Shown: positions 53,505 through 64,000 of the stretch, in pieces
Layout of the letters: every line of letters starts with the position of its first letter
Numbering within the stretch: position 1 is the first letter of the stretch
Source: Calliopum simillimum
Lineage: Eukaryota; Arthropoda; Insecta; Diptera; Lauxaniidae
Direction: 5' to 3'
Length of the DNA stretch: 64,000 nt
NCBI GenBank assembly: GCA_951812925.1
Contig: OX638371.1
Coordinates: 2,480,001 to 2,544,000, forward strand
The notes under the pieces: generated by a model
Told to the model about the DNA's origin: nothing
What the model saw: the letters and a program-made list of their open reading frames with translations, nothing else
Database searches by the model: none
Translations under genes and position numbers: made by a program

Positions 53505-54108
53505 GCAATTTGTTTCAATATGTTAACCCTAAAGCTTTCTGGTATTTGGTTAATTCCAAAAAGTCTTGTTCGAGCATTCCTTCATCCATTTTTTTAAATG
53601 AAAAGATCGCTAATTCTATTGGTGAAGCTGTATATCATTTTTCTGAATTCTTTAAATTAAATGCAAAATCTGATTGTTATTTAGTAATTGAGTCAGTTTT
53701 TTTTTTCGCAGTTTAAGTAAGAGGTTTTCCCTTAATTTTGCCTCATAATAACATTATTCAAGGAATTTCTAGTATGAAATCGTCGTCTCATTTGGATATC
53801 CACGGAGTTTCTGTCTTCTTTTTGAAAAAGTGTTTATCATCAATCGTACAATCAATCAATCTATCATCCATTTGTTATTGGATAAATTGCTCTCTGAAAT
53901 AAAAACAATGTTTTAACTATAGACCAACCTCTAAGTTACCAATCATTTCCACGTTGTTTGAATCTGTTGTTAAGGAAAAAATGTATTTTGCTGATGAAAT
54001 TTGATTTGTTCAAATGAACATGGTTTCGTAGCTGCTCGCTCGATGGTCTCAAATTTAGTTGTTTTCGCAGAATATTGTATTACTGCATTCCATAATTAGG
54101 GTAATCGA
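53505..54108 (+). pseudogene. Decayed non-LTR retrotransposon reverse transcriptase fragment
   Basis: 53510-53665 reads NPKAFWYLVNSKK then IPSSIFLNEKIAN and FSEFF, the region joining endonuclease and RT in Jockey-like elements. 53917-53985 reads NYRPTSKLPIISTLFESVVK, the RT motif family NYRPISLLPxxSKxFE. 54024-54105 reads HGFVAARSMVSNLVVFAE, matching QHGFxxxRST. The three blocks lie in different frames with stops between, and the catalytic DD region is missing. So this is a 5'- and 3'-truncated relic. Confidence 0.72.
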
Positions 54109-54368
54109 TATTGGCTCAAAAGTTATTAGCAGTATGGTGATGCCGTTCAAGTTTTTTTTCAGTAGTGTATTTGGCACAAAATGGTAGGAATTATCCAAAG
54201 AATACGTGTGAATTGCTTCAGAATTTTCAGATGCAGTGGGGGCCAGTTTGATATCAGTTTGTATGGGCAAAGAAATTTGAATCGGAAACAATATAACAAA
54301 TGAATATAATTTGATATTATTGAATTTATTTGAAGAAAATATAAACTCAAATCAAAAATATATATATG

Positions 54369-55200
54369 AATTTGGCAATATCGTAGATCCGGTGTGCAAA
54401 AACAACAATCCGGGAGGATTTGGTCCTAGTATCATTTGTTGTTAAAATACACGGTGTTGATGTTGGCGTTTTTAGTCATTTTCATGAAAAGAGTGTTTTT
54501 TCAAAAATGTTTAGCTTGTACTAACGTTTGTAAATTTATAAATCTAAGTCACAGGTCCCATTCATTTTGAAGTGTTCTTTTTACAAAAAAATATTTCTTG
54601 GTGGAAAAATTTTTTTTTCACCAAAATTTTTTACACTTAAAAATACTTTTGAATTTTTTTTAAAAAATCCCCTCTTAGATTTTTTTTAAAAAAACTTTAA
54701 ATTAAAGCATAATTTATAAGCTTTAAAATGATGTATGAATCAAGATGGGATTCGGACGCTACATGGGTGTTTTTGTCTTTTGAACGCCCGCTGAATGCAA
54801 AAATCTTTTTTTACTCGAGAGGAAAGCATCTTACGTAAAAAGTGTACTCGGCATAAAATGCTTAGAATCGTCTAAGCAATACGCATGAATTTTGTTGGAA
54901 TTTTTTGAAACTTTTTTGAAAGGAAAAATTTTTCACCAAGAAATATTTTTTATAAAAAGAACACTTCAAAATGAATGGGACCTGTAACTTAGATTTATAA
55001 ATTTACAAACGTTAGTACAAGCTAAACATTTTTGAAAAAACACCCTTTTCATGAAAATGACTAAAAACGCCAACTTCAACACCGTGTATTTTAACAACAA
55101 ATGGTACCAAATCCTCCCGGATTGTTGTTCTTGCACATTGGATCTACGATATTGCCAAATTTGAGCGAAAGTAGTACAGATTATGACGGATTTTGCTTCA
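54369..55200. mobile_element. Foldback repeat, about 0.8 kb
   Basis: AATTTGGCAATATCGTAGATC at the left end mirrors GATCTACGATATTGCCAAATT at the right. The arms remain complementary through AGGTCCCATTCATTTTGAAG / CTTCAAAATGAATGGGACCT to a centre near 54800. Part of the family seen at 3285-4060. Target duplication is not clear because the right arm continues past the left end. Confidence 0.7.
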
Positions 55201-58200
55201 TATTTTGAAAATTTTGATAAAAAAAGTTTAAAAATTTTTAGAAAACTTGACGTGAGAATGCTAAAATGTTTCCAAAACAATAATATCACATTGAAAATAG
55301 CAATTATTTTAAAAAAGATGAAACTGTAGGATAGAGATCCATATTGTTAATAGATTTAATTATATAAAGAGACCCTCCAGTAAAATGTCACACTTTCGCA
55401 TTCTTTACAGTAAATGTCAAAATCCAAAACTGATTGAGAAAAAACTAAACAAACCCTTTTTCTTCACTTTCTGTTCCCTTTTTAATCAATATTTAAAAAA
55501 TTTACAATTAAATTAAGAAAAACTGAACAGAAGTAGCCTAGAATGAGAGACCAACTTCTGTCAATTCAATGTAAATAACACAGAAAAACAGTATCCGAAG
55601 TACAGAATATAAATAAGTGTCGTACACGTTTTTTAGAAAATAACGTAATATACGAAAAAAGCAAATTTAGTGCACTAAGAAGCAGGCGGGAGAATGAGTT
55701 TATAACACTTTATATTAAAATTTCATAGAAAAATATAATAATTTTTCTCTTGTTAAATTAAATAGTAAAATGCATTCTTCAGAGAATTACACATTTACAT
55801 TGAGCCAGCGTTCGTCATTTCCTTGCACTTTACTCTGAAATCCTTGACCTTCTAAGTTTTTACTATCTTCTTATAGTTCACTGTCCTTAAATTTTTCAGA
55901 ATCAGAACAGCAGCAGCACCCTTTTTGACTGAGTATATTAAATTTCATTTACAGGAATTTCTACTTAAAGTGTCAAATAAAATTGAAATAAATTTGTCAT
56001 ATGAAGTGTTCACACTTCACAGGAAGAAAAGTGTAAGGCCGTAGCATAACGACGAAAGGATTAAATGAAAGCGATATAGCAAAAAAGCAAGAAATATAAG
56101 GGACTTATCTTTAATAGAAAACAAAATAGAAAAGACTTACAAACACTCGAAAAACACTATACAATGGAACTTAAGTTTGATTACCATAGTGCCGAAAAAC
56201 ACAACCTTCGGAGAATGTAATCTCCCTATGGGCGGCCAAGTTAATCAAATGAAAACACTTAGTAGGCTGCTGCTGGTGTATGAGAGAAGAGCGCCTGTCC
56301 AGAAAAAAAAAAAAAAAACAAAATTTGGAGACATCAGTTAAATGGATAAAAGCATCAAATAAAGAAATGTTCGGAAAGCTACTGCACGCGTATCTAAAAC
56401 CCATTCAATATACAAATAACAAGCCATCAACTTGTAAAATTCGATTGTTTGTAAAATAGATGACACTTCATTTGATATTTTTTGTCCTTTTTCAGAGTGT
56501 GTATGTGTGTGTGCCACAACCTTGGGGACTAGCAGGATATGTCGATAACGAAAAAAATAATAAAATAAAAATAAACAAGTAACCTCGATACATAATAAAT
56601 GAGCACAAGGTAAACGGAAGACAAACCATTTTTAATGCGGGTTAACATCAAATTGATATGGGTAATGGTGGTGGTGGAGGGGCACTAAAGGAAAACTTTG
56701 CTAAATTACACGATAAAATTGTCAAATGTTTACAAAAGGACCTTTGGGTTGAACAAAAAAAATAAGAAAAATTACCTTTGGATGCAGCATTTTAATTCCA
56801 ATTCCAGTGAGCGTTTAATTTTTTTTTTTTTTTTTTTTTTTGATTTTTTTGTTTTTTTTTTTTTTAACTTTGCAGAATAATTGATGATTGAATATTTTTT
56901 TTTTTTAAATTTTTATTGCAACTTTACACAAAAATTTCATGCAATCATTGCATTTTTTCGATTTTAGTTTCTTCAACGCAAGGATAACTCAAGGATCATA
57001 TTGAATTTTACGCACTTATGCTATATTTGCATAATATTTATTACATACTCTTGCCACATTTTGTTATATTAAACAAAATAAAAAAAATTATTGTATTAAC
57101 ATCGCGCTCAGTCTGCATAGGCCCACAACTATATACCACAGCTTAAACTCCTCGTTATCCTTCACTTTATTTATGTGTATGCGAACATTTGTGCGAAAAA
57201 AACAACAAATTTATGATACACAGCCTGGTTCCCAACAAAATTTGTGTAAAATTTTTGCAAATTGGAATGTTACTTTTACGTAGGTATCCTTGAAGGACAT
57301 CAATCAAATACTTTTCGACATGTACACAGCTGTTGTACAAAGTTATTTAGCAAAAATTAACAAAAAAATTTTATTTTGCTCCAAAAAAAAAAATAAAAAC
57401 GAAAATTCGCATACAACACACTGGTTTTTACTTCTAAAGAATTTAAAAGATTCTTCCTGTTAAAAAAAGAATATTCCAAAATTCTTAGAAATATTTCGCG
57501 TAACTTATGCGCTTCAACATAACTATACGCGAGCGTTAGAAAAACGAGACTGAATTTTGTTGTCGCAGGACATGTCAGCATTTTGCAGCTGTGTAGACTT
57601 TGCGTATCCTTTTTAGCCGAAATTCCCCATATTTATGCCAACATTTCATAGGGAAATTTTACAAAGCGCATGTGTGAAATTTTATTTCCCGCATGTAGAT
57701 TGGAAAGTTTTTCCCAAAGCAAGCAACGTTTGCTAAAAGACTTTGCTTTGGACAACAGTGCCAACGTAGACTGCGCAGCGTAAGGTTACCAACAGCTGTT
57801 TCTTACTTTCGTCCAACTGCAGTATATACCATATATGTTTTTTTTTCTCGTTTTGCTGCTTCTATAGAAAAACCAAATTCAAGTTTTCTTCATAAAATAT
57901 TCATCGTCAACACTTGCGTTGTTTTTGTTGCTCTTGGTATTTCAAGGACATTTGGCTTTAATGACTGCAAATGACACTTGAATTGCCAGTGTGCCAGAGC
58001 GAAGCAGCTTCGGGGTGCCAACATTCGTATGACTTTCGCTCTAGCTGTCGTTATTGTTGTCGCTGTAGTTGTGTTTTTTGTGGTTTACGTATAAATTATA
58101 ATTAAGGATAATAAATACGTGCACATACCGCTATGTGCTACCAACTACAAGTTCATAAATAAATAGCCAGCAATCTCTTGCAAAAGCCACTACACATTCA

Positions 58201-60153
58201 CTTTGTTGACAAACGAACTGTAATTTAGCTGTCAAATGATGTACAAAATGATAAAACGCATATGTATGCGTATCTACTTGTAATTTGCTGTAATGATTGC
58301 AATCTCTGTGACACCTTTCGTTGTATGTGTTTCATAAATTTAAGGAAAGGAATAAATCAAATTGATTTTCTTTGGAGAGTATTCTGTCATAAATTGTACT
58401 TTAAGTTGATTTTCAAGAAAAAGAGTGTTTAAAGTTGATAAAGTTTAACTTCACCGTTACAGTAACTTTTTGTTTAAAAAGGGCGGCACGTCAAAAAATA
58501 GCTATTGACAGCGTATTTTAATAGTACGGGAGTATTACCTACTGTCCTTTCTTTGTGTTTAGCGTACCTCACTTCTTAATTTCTTTAAAATCCAAGCAAC
58601 GTCTTAGCCTTGACAGTCTTTCATAAATTTAGGGACGTGATACCACCTAATTGAAAACAAACGTCTGACTGTGGTTCCTCAGCATTAATCCTCTCCCCAT
58701 ACCGAATTTCATAAAAATCGAAGCAGTGATCTAGCTGTGAGAGCATATTTTCTTTTTAGGGGAGTGACACCGCCCACTTTTATAAATTTAAAATATTGTG
58801 CAAAAAAAAACGAATATGTTTTAATTGAAGCAGTTAAATAGGGACTGAACTCATATCGTTTGGCTGTTTGCATATAGATTGTTCTAGTGTCGTAAATGCA
58901 GAGTGTGTTGCTGATGGCGCATTGTCACTGCGTGGCACATAAACTCCATCACAAAGCAAACAGCAAAAGACAGGATAGATAACAATCAACAACATTAAAG
59001 CAAAACTTGCTGCTGCAAAATATCAATTGCCGCTTTCACTGCGTTTGCTAGCATTTGTGACTTATAGGATGCATTAGTGCACTCAGCTGACTAAGCAATT
59101 GTATTGGATGCATTAGAATTGCACGGTGAGCTTGAAAATATTAAGAATAAAATTGAAATCACCGCAAATCCGGAATGAATGATTTTTCAGCAAAACACAA
59201 TTTTGTAGATTGCTTTAACCCATTATAGCACAGTTTTTGGAAAAAGGGGTCAAGATATCCACAAAAACATGATAAAATGGTTTAATATGTTTTAGAAAAT
59301 TTTTTCGAAATTCCAAAATGAACGCTGCAAATAGTTTTAATGTTAAATTCAAACCAAATTCGAATGAATTCAAATCCACACTAAATTTGGTATAAAATCT
59401 ATTCTACAACTTGGTATACAAACCATTTATACTTGTTCGTATAAAATTTATACAAATAAAGTACTATTCTTGTTTAAATTAAATAGTACCAGCACACAAA
59501 AATATTTTATACTATTTTTGTATAAATTTTATATAGAAGTTCATATGAAAGTATTTAAAACCATTTTATATAAAATTCATATTTTCGAATAAATATTTCG
59601 GAGTTAAAAAATAAAAAAACTATCTTACAATACTAACATGGTTTATTAATTTTGAGAGAAACAAATTTCATAAATTACATAAAAAATTTTCAATTACATA
59701 TTTCCTCGAAGCATAAATGTACAATTTTGTTATTTTTCTCTAAAATCGTTTTGTAATGAGAAATTTGTTTAAATTTATGATACATAAATTTTGGTAATCG
59801 AAACAATTTCTAACGAATTATGAAGTAAAAGTTTTGCTTTATGCATTAAACAATTGGAATCTTTTGAAATTGTAGTACACATGTTAAAACCGTAACTTAC
59901 GGTCCGTAAGAGTGTTATATGCATAATTTATACATAGTTCAATATTCTAAAGTTCCAATTTTTTGCTCTTCAGATCCATGACGTCCCTTTTCTTAAGACT
60001 GGAATCTAAGTTTAAATAAGTATTTTTTCGCAAATATCACGCTATGGCTTACAGTTTGGTCGGAGTTCCAAAATATATTGTTTTCAATTTATATGTATAT
60101 AGGCGAAGGTAAAATGCAAAATACATTTCACTTCCGAATTGCTGTTCTCTTAG
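55201..60153. other. No supported gene
   Basis: About 5 kb of AT-rich sequence. T and A runs lie at 56300 and 56820-56900, a diverged 'gccacgcc' repeat is near 58480-58800, and a piggyBac-like MITE end is at 59215. A 21-codon hydrophobic frame at 58031-58096 (MTFALAVVIVVAV...) has no other support. Confidence 0.5.
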
Positions 60154-60330
60154 GCAACGAAGATGCTCTGCTTGACACGCAAATATGCTGGTGAACACGC
60201 TAGTGTGACAATGGACACGTTGACGTTCTACGAAGCACTCCGAGGTGGTTGGCCAATGATGGTGCCGATGACAATACTGGTGGTGATGGCGATGATTGGT
60301 GCAAGTGGCCTACTTGTTTCAAGCTGGTGA
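60154..60330 (+). CDS. Possible exon or small ORF encoding a single-pass membrane peptide
   Basis: A consensus acceptor (gctgttctcttag) at 60141-60153 is followed by an open frame without stops for 58 codons to TGA at 60328. The composition is much richer in G+C than the flanks. In-frame ATG at 60163 (A at -3) would give 55 residues: a basic/polar part (LTRKYAGEHASVTMDTLTFY), then EALRGGWP and a hydrophobic segment (MMVPMTILVVMAMIGASGLL) near the C terminus. Either it is the last exon of a gene with upstream exons elsewhere or a small membrane ORF. AATAAA is at about 60532. No family recognised. Confidence 0.5.
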   Translation, partial: ATKMLCLTRKYAGEHASVTMDTLTFYEALRGGWPMMVPMTILVVMAMIGASGLLVSSW

Positions 60331-61307
60331 CGATGGTCAAATGCATCAAAAATTGCCGTTGGATACAAAAAAAAGACACTAAGTATTTTTCTTTTTTTTT
60401 TTAACTTTAACACAGTTTTATACCACACCGTTTTTTTTATTTAACTCAGCATAAGTACTTTCATATTTCTGACAATACGTTCGTTTCAAATTTTTTATTT
60501 TTAACAATTTTCACTTCAAAAAAAAAAAAAAGAATAAAAAAAACCGCTGCGCAAATGCTAAATTTTTTGTGTACTCCATGGCGAGACGTTTTGACATTTT
60601 TGACGTTTTGTGAATAGTTTGAATAAAAGTTTGGTATAAAGTTTATAAAATAGTTCTTAACAATTTTGATTTAGAAATTACCTACACGTTTTTGGTTTAG
60701 AATAAATTTATAGAAAAAAATTGTATAAATTATTTAAAAAATTGGAATACATAAGTTTATAATAACAAATAGTGTAAATATGTTTATACTTTACTTTTAC
60801 TTTTTGTGTAATTATGTAGGCAAGAAACGATAACAAGGAGTACTTGAATGCTATTGGCATGCCCTAAAGGCTTCTACAGTTTGGTTTTGGCTACAATTTT
60901 GTTTTAATTTTGTGGTAAAACACTGAACGGTTTGGAAGCTATGACCAAAAATAGTTTATATTTTCGGCATTTTTTGTGGTTTTTGGCCAAAGATACAAAT
61001 TTTTTTGTTTCAGATTTTTGAACACTTATTTTCTGTAGTCTATAGCTACAAATTTGTTAAGAAGGAGAAACGAAATCCCAAATAGCTTACGAGATATATC
61101 CGTGTAAAAAGTTCCTTCCCTTTGAAAAAGCATAGTATTACAAAAACCGACTTTTTAAAGAAACAGCACTCAAAAAATTGTTAGAATTCAATGACGTCAA
61201 AAATGTTGAAAAATTTTATTACAAAAAAAGGTAAGAAAAGATAGTGATGTTTACGAACTTATAAGAATGTAAATTTAACAAACAAGATAAAGATCTGCAA
61301 AGACATA

Positions 61308-61929
61308 GGGGAACTGATGATATTGTGGTTTAGGTGGAATTTGAAAAAGAACTGTTGGATCAATTTCAGCCAAATTTGTTTATGCTGATGACTGTTTTCA
61401 AAAAGTTGGGAGGTAATGTGATATATATGGTGGCGCAATGTGGTATACTTATCCATACAACCAAATATAAAGTTTAAAGGTATGAAATAAGTTCATAATA
61501 ACATTTAAATTGGTTCTCAAACTCATAGTTCTTATTAAAAAATAAACAGCCATCAAATAATGTTAAGAATAACAAGAAATGTTCACATACCACATTAGCG
61601 AAGCCCAACTATACCACATTGGCCATTTTTAGAATATACAAAATTTTAAAAATCAAGTTGGAAACTTTGTGAATTTACATAGTTAAACACTTACTTTGCA
61701 ATACTTATTTGAATATAAATAAAACTTCACCAAAAAGCAACTTTTTCTTAACAAAATTTTTTGCAAAAAATCCAGAACATCGGAAAAATTTTGTTTGATA
61801 GCAACTCATCCCTAGTTTTTCATGTTTTCTGACAGGATAAAAGCAGTGACGTTTGCAGGTTCTTTCCCAAATCGGAGATATGCGACCATACCATTTTGAA
61901 AAACTATACCACAATAGCATCAGTTCCCC
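61308..61929. mobile_element. TIR-bounded element, about 620 bp
   Basis: GGGGAACTGATGATATTGTG with GTTTAG at the left end mirrors CTATACCACAATAGCATCAG with TTCCCC at the right. No target duplication or transposase frame is visible. Confidence 0.5.
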
Positions 61930-62255
61930 AACCAGCTGATTCAAAACCACCAATCCGAAATATGGCTTGACACTTAAGACAAATAACTTTTGCGAGAGAT
62001 CATATTTAATAGTCGGAAAGATGAATGCCTTGGCCTACAAAAACAAATCTTAATACAATTATAACGAAAGTTAATGTGATACATGTAATGGATACACATA
62101 ATGGATGAAAGAAGTATTTGTTCATATGTATGACGAACAGTTTTAAGTGAGGGGTAGTGTGACTAAAAATTAAAATTAAAAAAAAACAACAAACAAAAAT
62201 CTATCCAAGCTAAGAAACGCAATGGGGCAAAAAAAATGCTAAAACAAGGACCAGA

Positions 62256-62490
62256 AAGGTTGGTTTTTTTTTGGATGTCGCAACCGATGTTTTTTCCTTT
62301 TTTCGTGTCTTCCACGCGTTTCATGATTTTAGTAGAAACAATTTTTCTCACTCAAGGGTCCCCCATTGGATGTCGGAACCAAAAATTTTTACAGAAATTT
62401 ATTTTTTTCTTTATTTAGTGTTCTCTACGTACTAATTTCATGACTTTTAACAACATTTTATTTTGGATGTCGGAACCAATAATTTTTTTT
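62256..62490 (+). repeat. Three-unit tandem repeat, period about 97 bp
   Basis: TTGGATGTCGGAACCAAWAAT recurs at 62270, 62367 and 62464, with TTTCATGA between units. Confidence 0.6.
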
Positions 62491-63605
62491 ACGTTTTTTC
62501 ATAGAAGAAGGAGATTTGGTTTATGTATTAATAACATCCAATGGAAAAATGGGCGGTATCACACCCTTAAAAAAATGTTATATCTCTAAAACTATTTAAC
62601 GCACATAGATGAGATTTGGTGCCTATATAAATTGCAACAGGTCAATTAACATTCTTTGGTTTATAATTTAATTGGAGATGCCACGCCGTGAAAGTGTTGC
62701 AACGCACACCGGGAAATGCCAGTAATTAAATAAAAATCAAGTCATTCAACAACTGTTGTGCGTGAATTCGTAAAAACTTTTTCAATTTATTTTTAATAGC
62801 AAAAAGAAAAATGTATTTTTTATGTTTTAGTTGATTACAAAATGTGAAAAGAGAACCACAAAAATCAAAGCATAAAACATGCAAATTTAAGGCTGAAAAT
62901 GCTAATTCATTTGCTGAGCAACAAAAAAATTGGACTCCTTTTGCAAACTACATTGTTTTTTACATGTTATTAAAAAACTTTACAGCAAAAGATGTGAGTG
63001 AGGGAAATGATGAAAAAAGTTACAAGTTATTTTTCTGCTTATTCTCTTCTTCATTACTTTTTAACTCAAGCTCCTTGTGTACATCGTCTTAACAGATTTT
63101 TAATTTTTTTTTTTTTATATTTTGTTTATTTTGTTCTCTCATTAACTTTTGTGTGGCAACACTTTAAAGTTGCCACACTTTTCTGTTATTATTTAATGCA
63201 ACATTGGGAGTGGCATTCGCGTCGAACAGGCAATTAAATATTTAGTTTGCGTTTTTTCTTTTTGCAGAATTCTTTCTTTTTTTCCCATCTCTTTAAAAAA
63301 AATTTAAGTGAAAAATCAGTGAAAGTTTTATTTGATTTAACTTTTTGTTTCATTACTTTTAAAAGGAACGCACAATAAAAGATACCAACTTGAAAGTAAA
63401 ACATTGTTTTGATATAAAAAACACAAAACATCAATTCTGAGAAAAATGTGGAACAATGAACTATGGTCGGCCTAATGCGGTCAAGAGTGTTATCACTAAG
63501 TGAGTCAGAAGTATTACTTTTCTACCGATTATTCTTAAGTTTTGAGCATTTCTTGTCTCTGCCGCTATTGAGTTAAATTTTTCGTAAAATATTTTTTTTT
63601 TAATT

Positions 63606-63660
63606 TTAACCCATTATAATTCAGTTTTTGGGGGAAAACGGAATACAATGGGCTAATATA
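63606..63660 (+). repeat. piggyBac-like MITE end
   Basis: TTAACCCATTATAATTCAGT with a TTTTTGG run, the same terminal pattern as at 59215 and 22040; an inverted GGGCTAA follows at 63651. Confidence 0.45.
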
Positions 63661-63789
63661 TTTTAAAAAATTGATTATTGTGTGATTTCATGGTGATCTT
63701 GAAAACACAAGTTTGATGCAAAATGAAAATTTAGAGTAGAATCACAATTTTATTGATGGAACAACACGGAACAGGAAAAAAAATATTTT

Positions 63790-63920
63790 AGGCAGGTGGG
63801 GCAAAAGTTATAGTCCAAAATATATGGTCTATGGTCTGTAATTTATGATCTGTAGTCAGCCTGTTATAATAAATGGTCCATAATATATGGTCTATTATCT
63901 GTGCTTTTTGGTTTATGGTC
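63790..63920 (-). repeat. Degenerate minisatellite, same unit as 50340-51200 but inverted
   Basis: ATATATGGTCTATGGTCTG, AATTTATGATCTGTAG and ATATATGGTCTATTATCTG are the complement of the ATTATAGACCATAGACC-type units at 50-51 kb. Confidence 0.65.
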
Positions 63921-64000
63921 CTTAGTATTGATAGATCCAACGTATAAATTGGTAACTCAAGTTGCAACTTTTATACGAGAAAGCGTTTTTCAAAGCCTGC

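Larger units (their letters stand above)
60331..64000. other. No supported gene
   Basis: AT-rich sequence with a TIR-bounded stretch (61308-61929), a three-unit tandem repeat (62256-62490), a dispersed repeat (62520-62700), a piggyBac-like MITE end at 63606 and a minisatellite (63790-63920). Confidence 0.5.

Noticed and set aside
58031..58096. 21-codon hydrophobic frame (MTFALAVVIVVAV...)
   Set aside because: Too short to separate from chance in GTT/GTC-rich sequence; no transcript signals.

Overview
This is AT-rich nuclear DNA from a higher fly. Long introns with GT..AG junctions, short introns of 65-73 bp, high TE and MITE density, simple repeats and fly-like gene families (IGFBP-domain secreted protein, DUF1091, MBF2) all point to Brachycera. 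The abundance of dispersed 'gccacgcc' repeats makes a tephritid-like fruit fly my best guess, but the species cannot be fixed from the window. Nothing suggests bacterial genes, operons or CRISPR.

Region 1 (about 0.4-24.4 kb) is dominated by one minus-strand gene that I assembled from splice signals. Four coding exons (24145-23949, 23641-23511, 4931-4639, 540-409) join in frame into a 250-residue secreted protein with a complete 12-cysteine IGFBP-type domain, an Asn-rich linker and a second Cys-containing domain. Its second intron is about 18.6 kb. It holds a plus-strand nested gene (22764-23435, three exons, DUF1091 family), a 1.15 kb hexanucleotide satellite (18985-20137), a piggyBac-like MITE and other repeats. 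Intron 3 carries a 1.55 kb foldback transposon with an 8-bp target duplication (1028-2579).

Region 2 (24.4-51.4 kb) is mostly non-coding. It includes a four-unit tandem array with tRNA-Lys primer-binding-site-like motifs (24.46-24.99 kb), a probable 5' UTR plus first coding exon of an unrecognised plus-strand gene (34889-34967), a repeat-rich stretch at 32.2-33.6 kb, a 1.64 kb foldback element with a 9-bp target duplication nested in an older repeat (36792-38429), several TIR elements (46-49 kb) and a short Helitron (50485-51039) inside a degenerate minisatellite.

Region 3 (51.4-64 kb) starts with two tandem intronless genes for small secreted MBF2-like proteins (51715-52149, 52540-52923). 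Then come a decayed non-LTR retrotransposon RT fragment (53.5-54.1 kb), another foldback repeat (54.37-55.2 kb), an isolated coding-looking exon encoding a single-pass membrane segment (60154-60330), and MITEs and tandem repeats to the end.

The IGFBP gene and its nested antisense gene are the only two genes with an evident physical relationship: the nested gene's poly(A) signal lies about 20 bp from an exon of its host. The MBF2 pair is a local duplication that includes the promoter region. All family calls come from reading motifs by eye; no database was searched.
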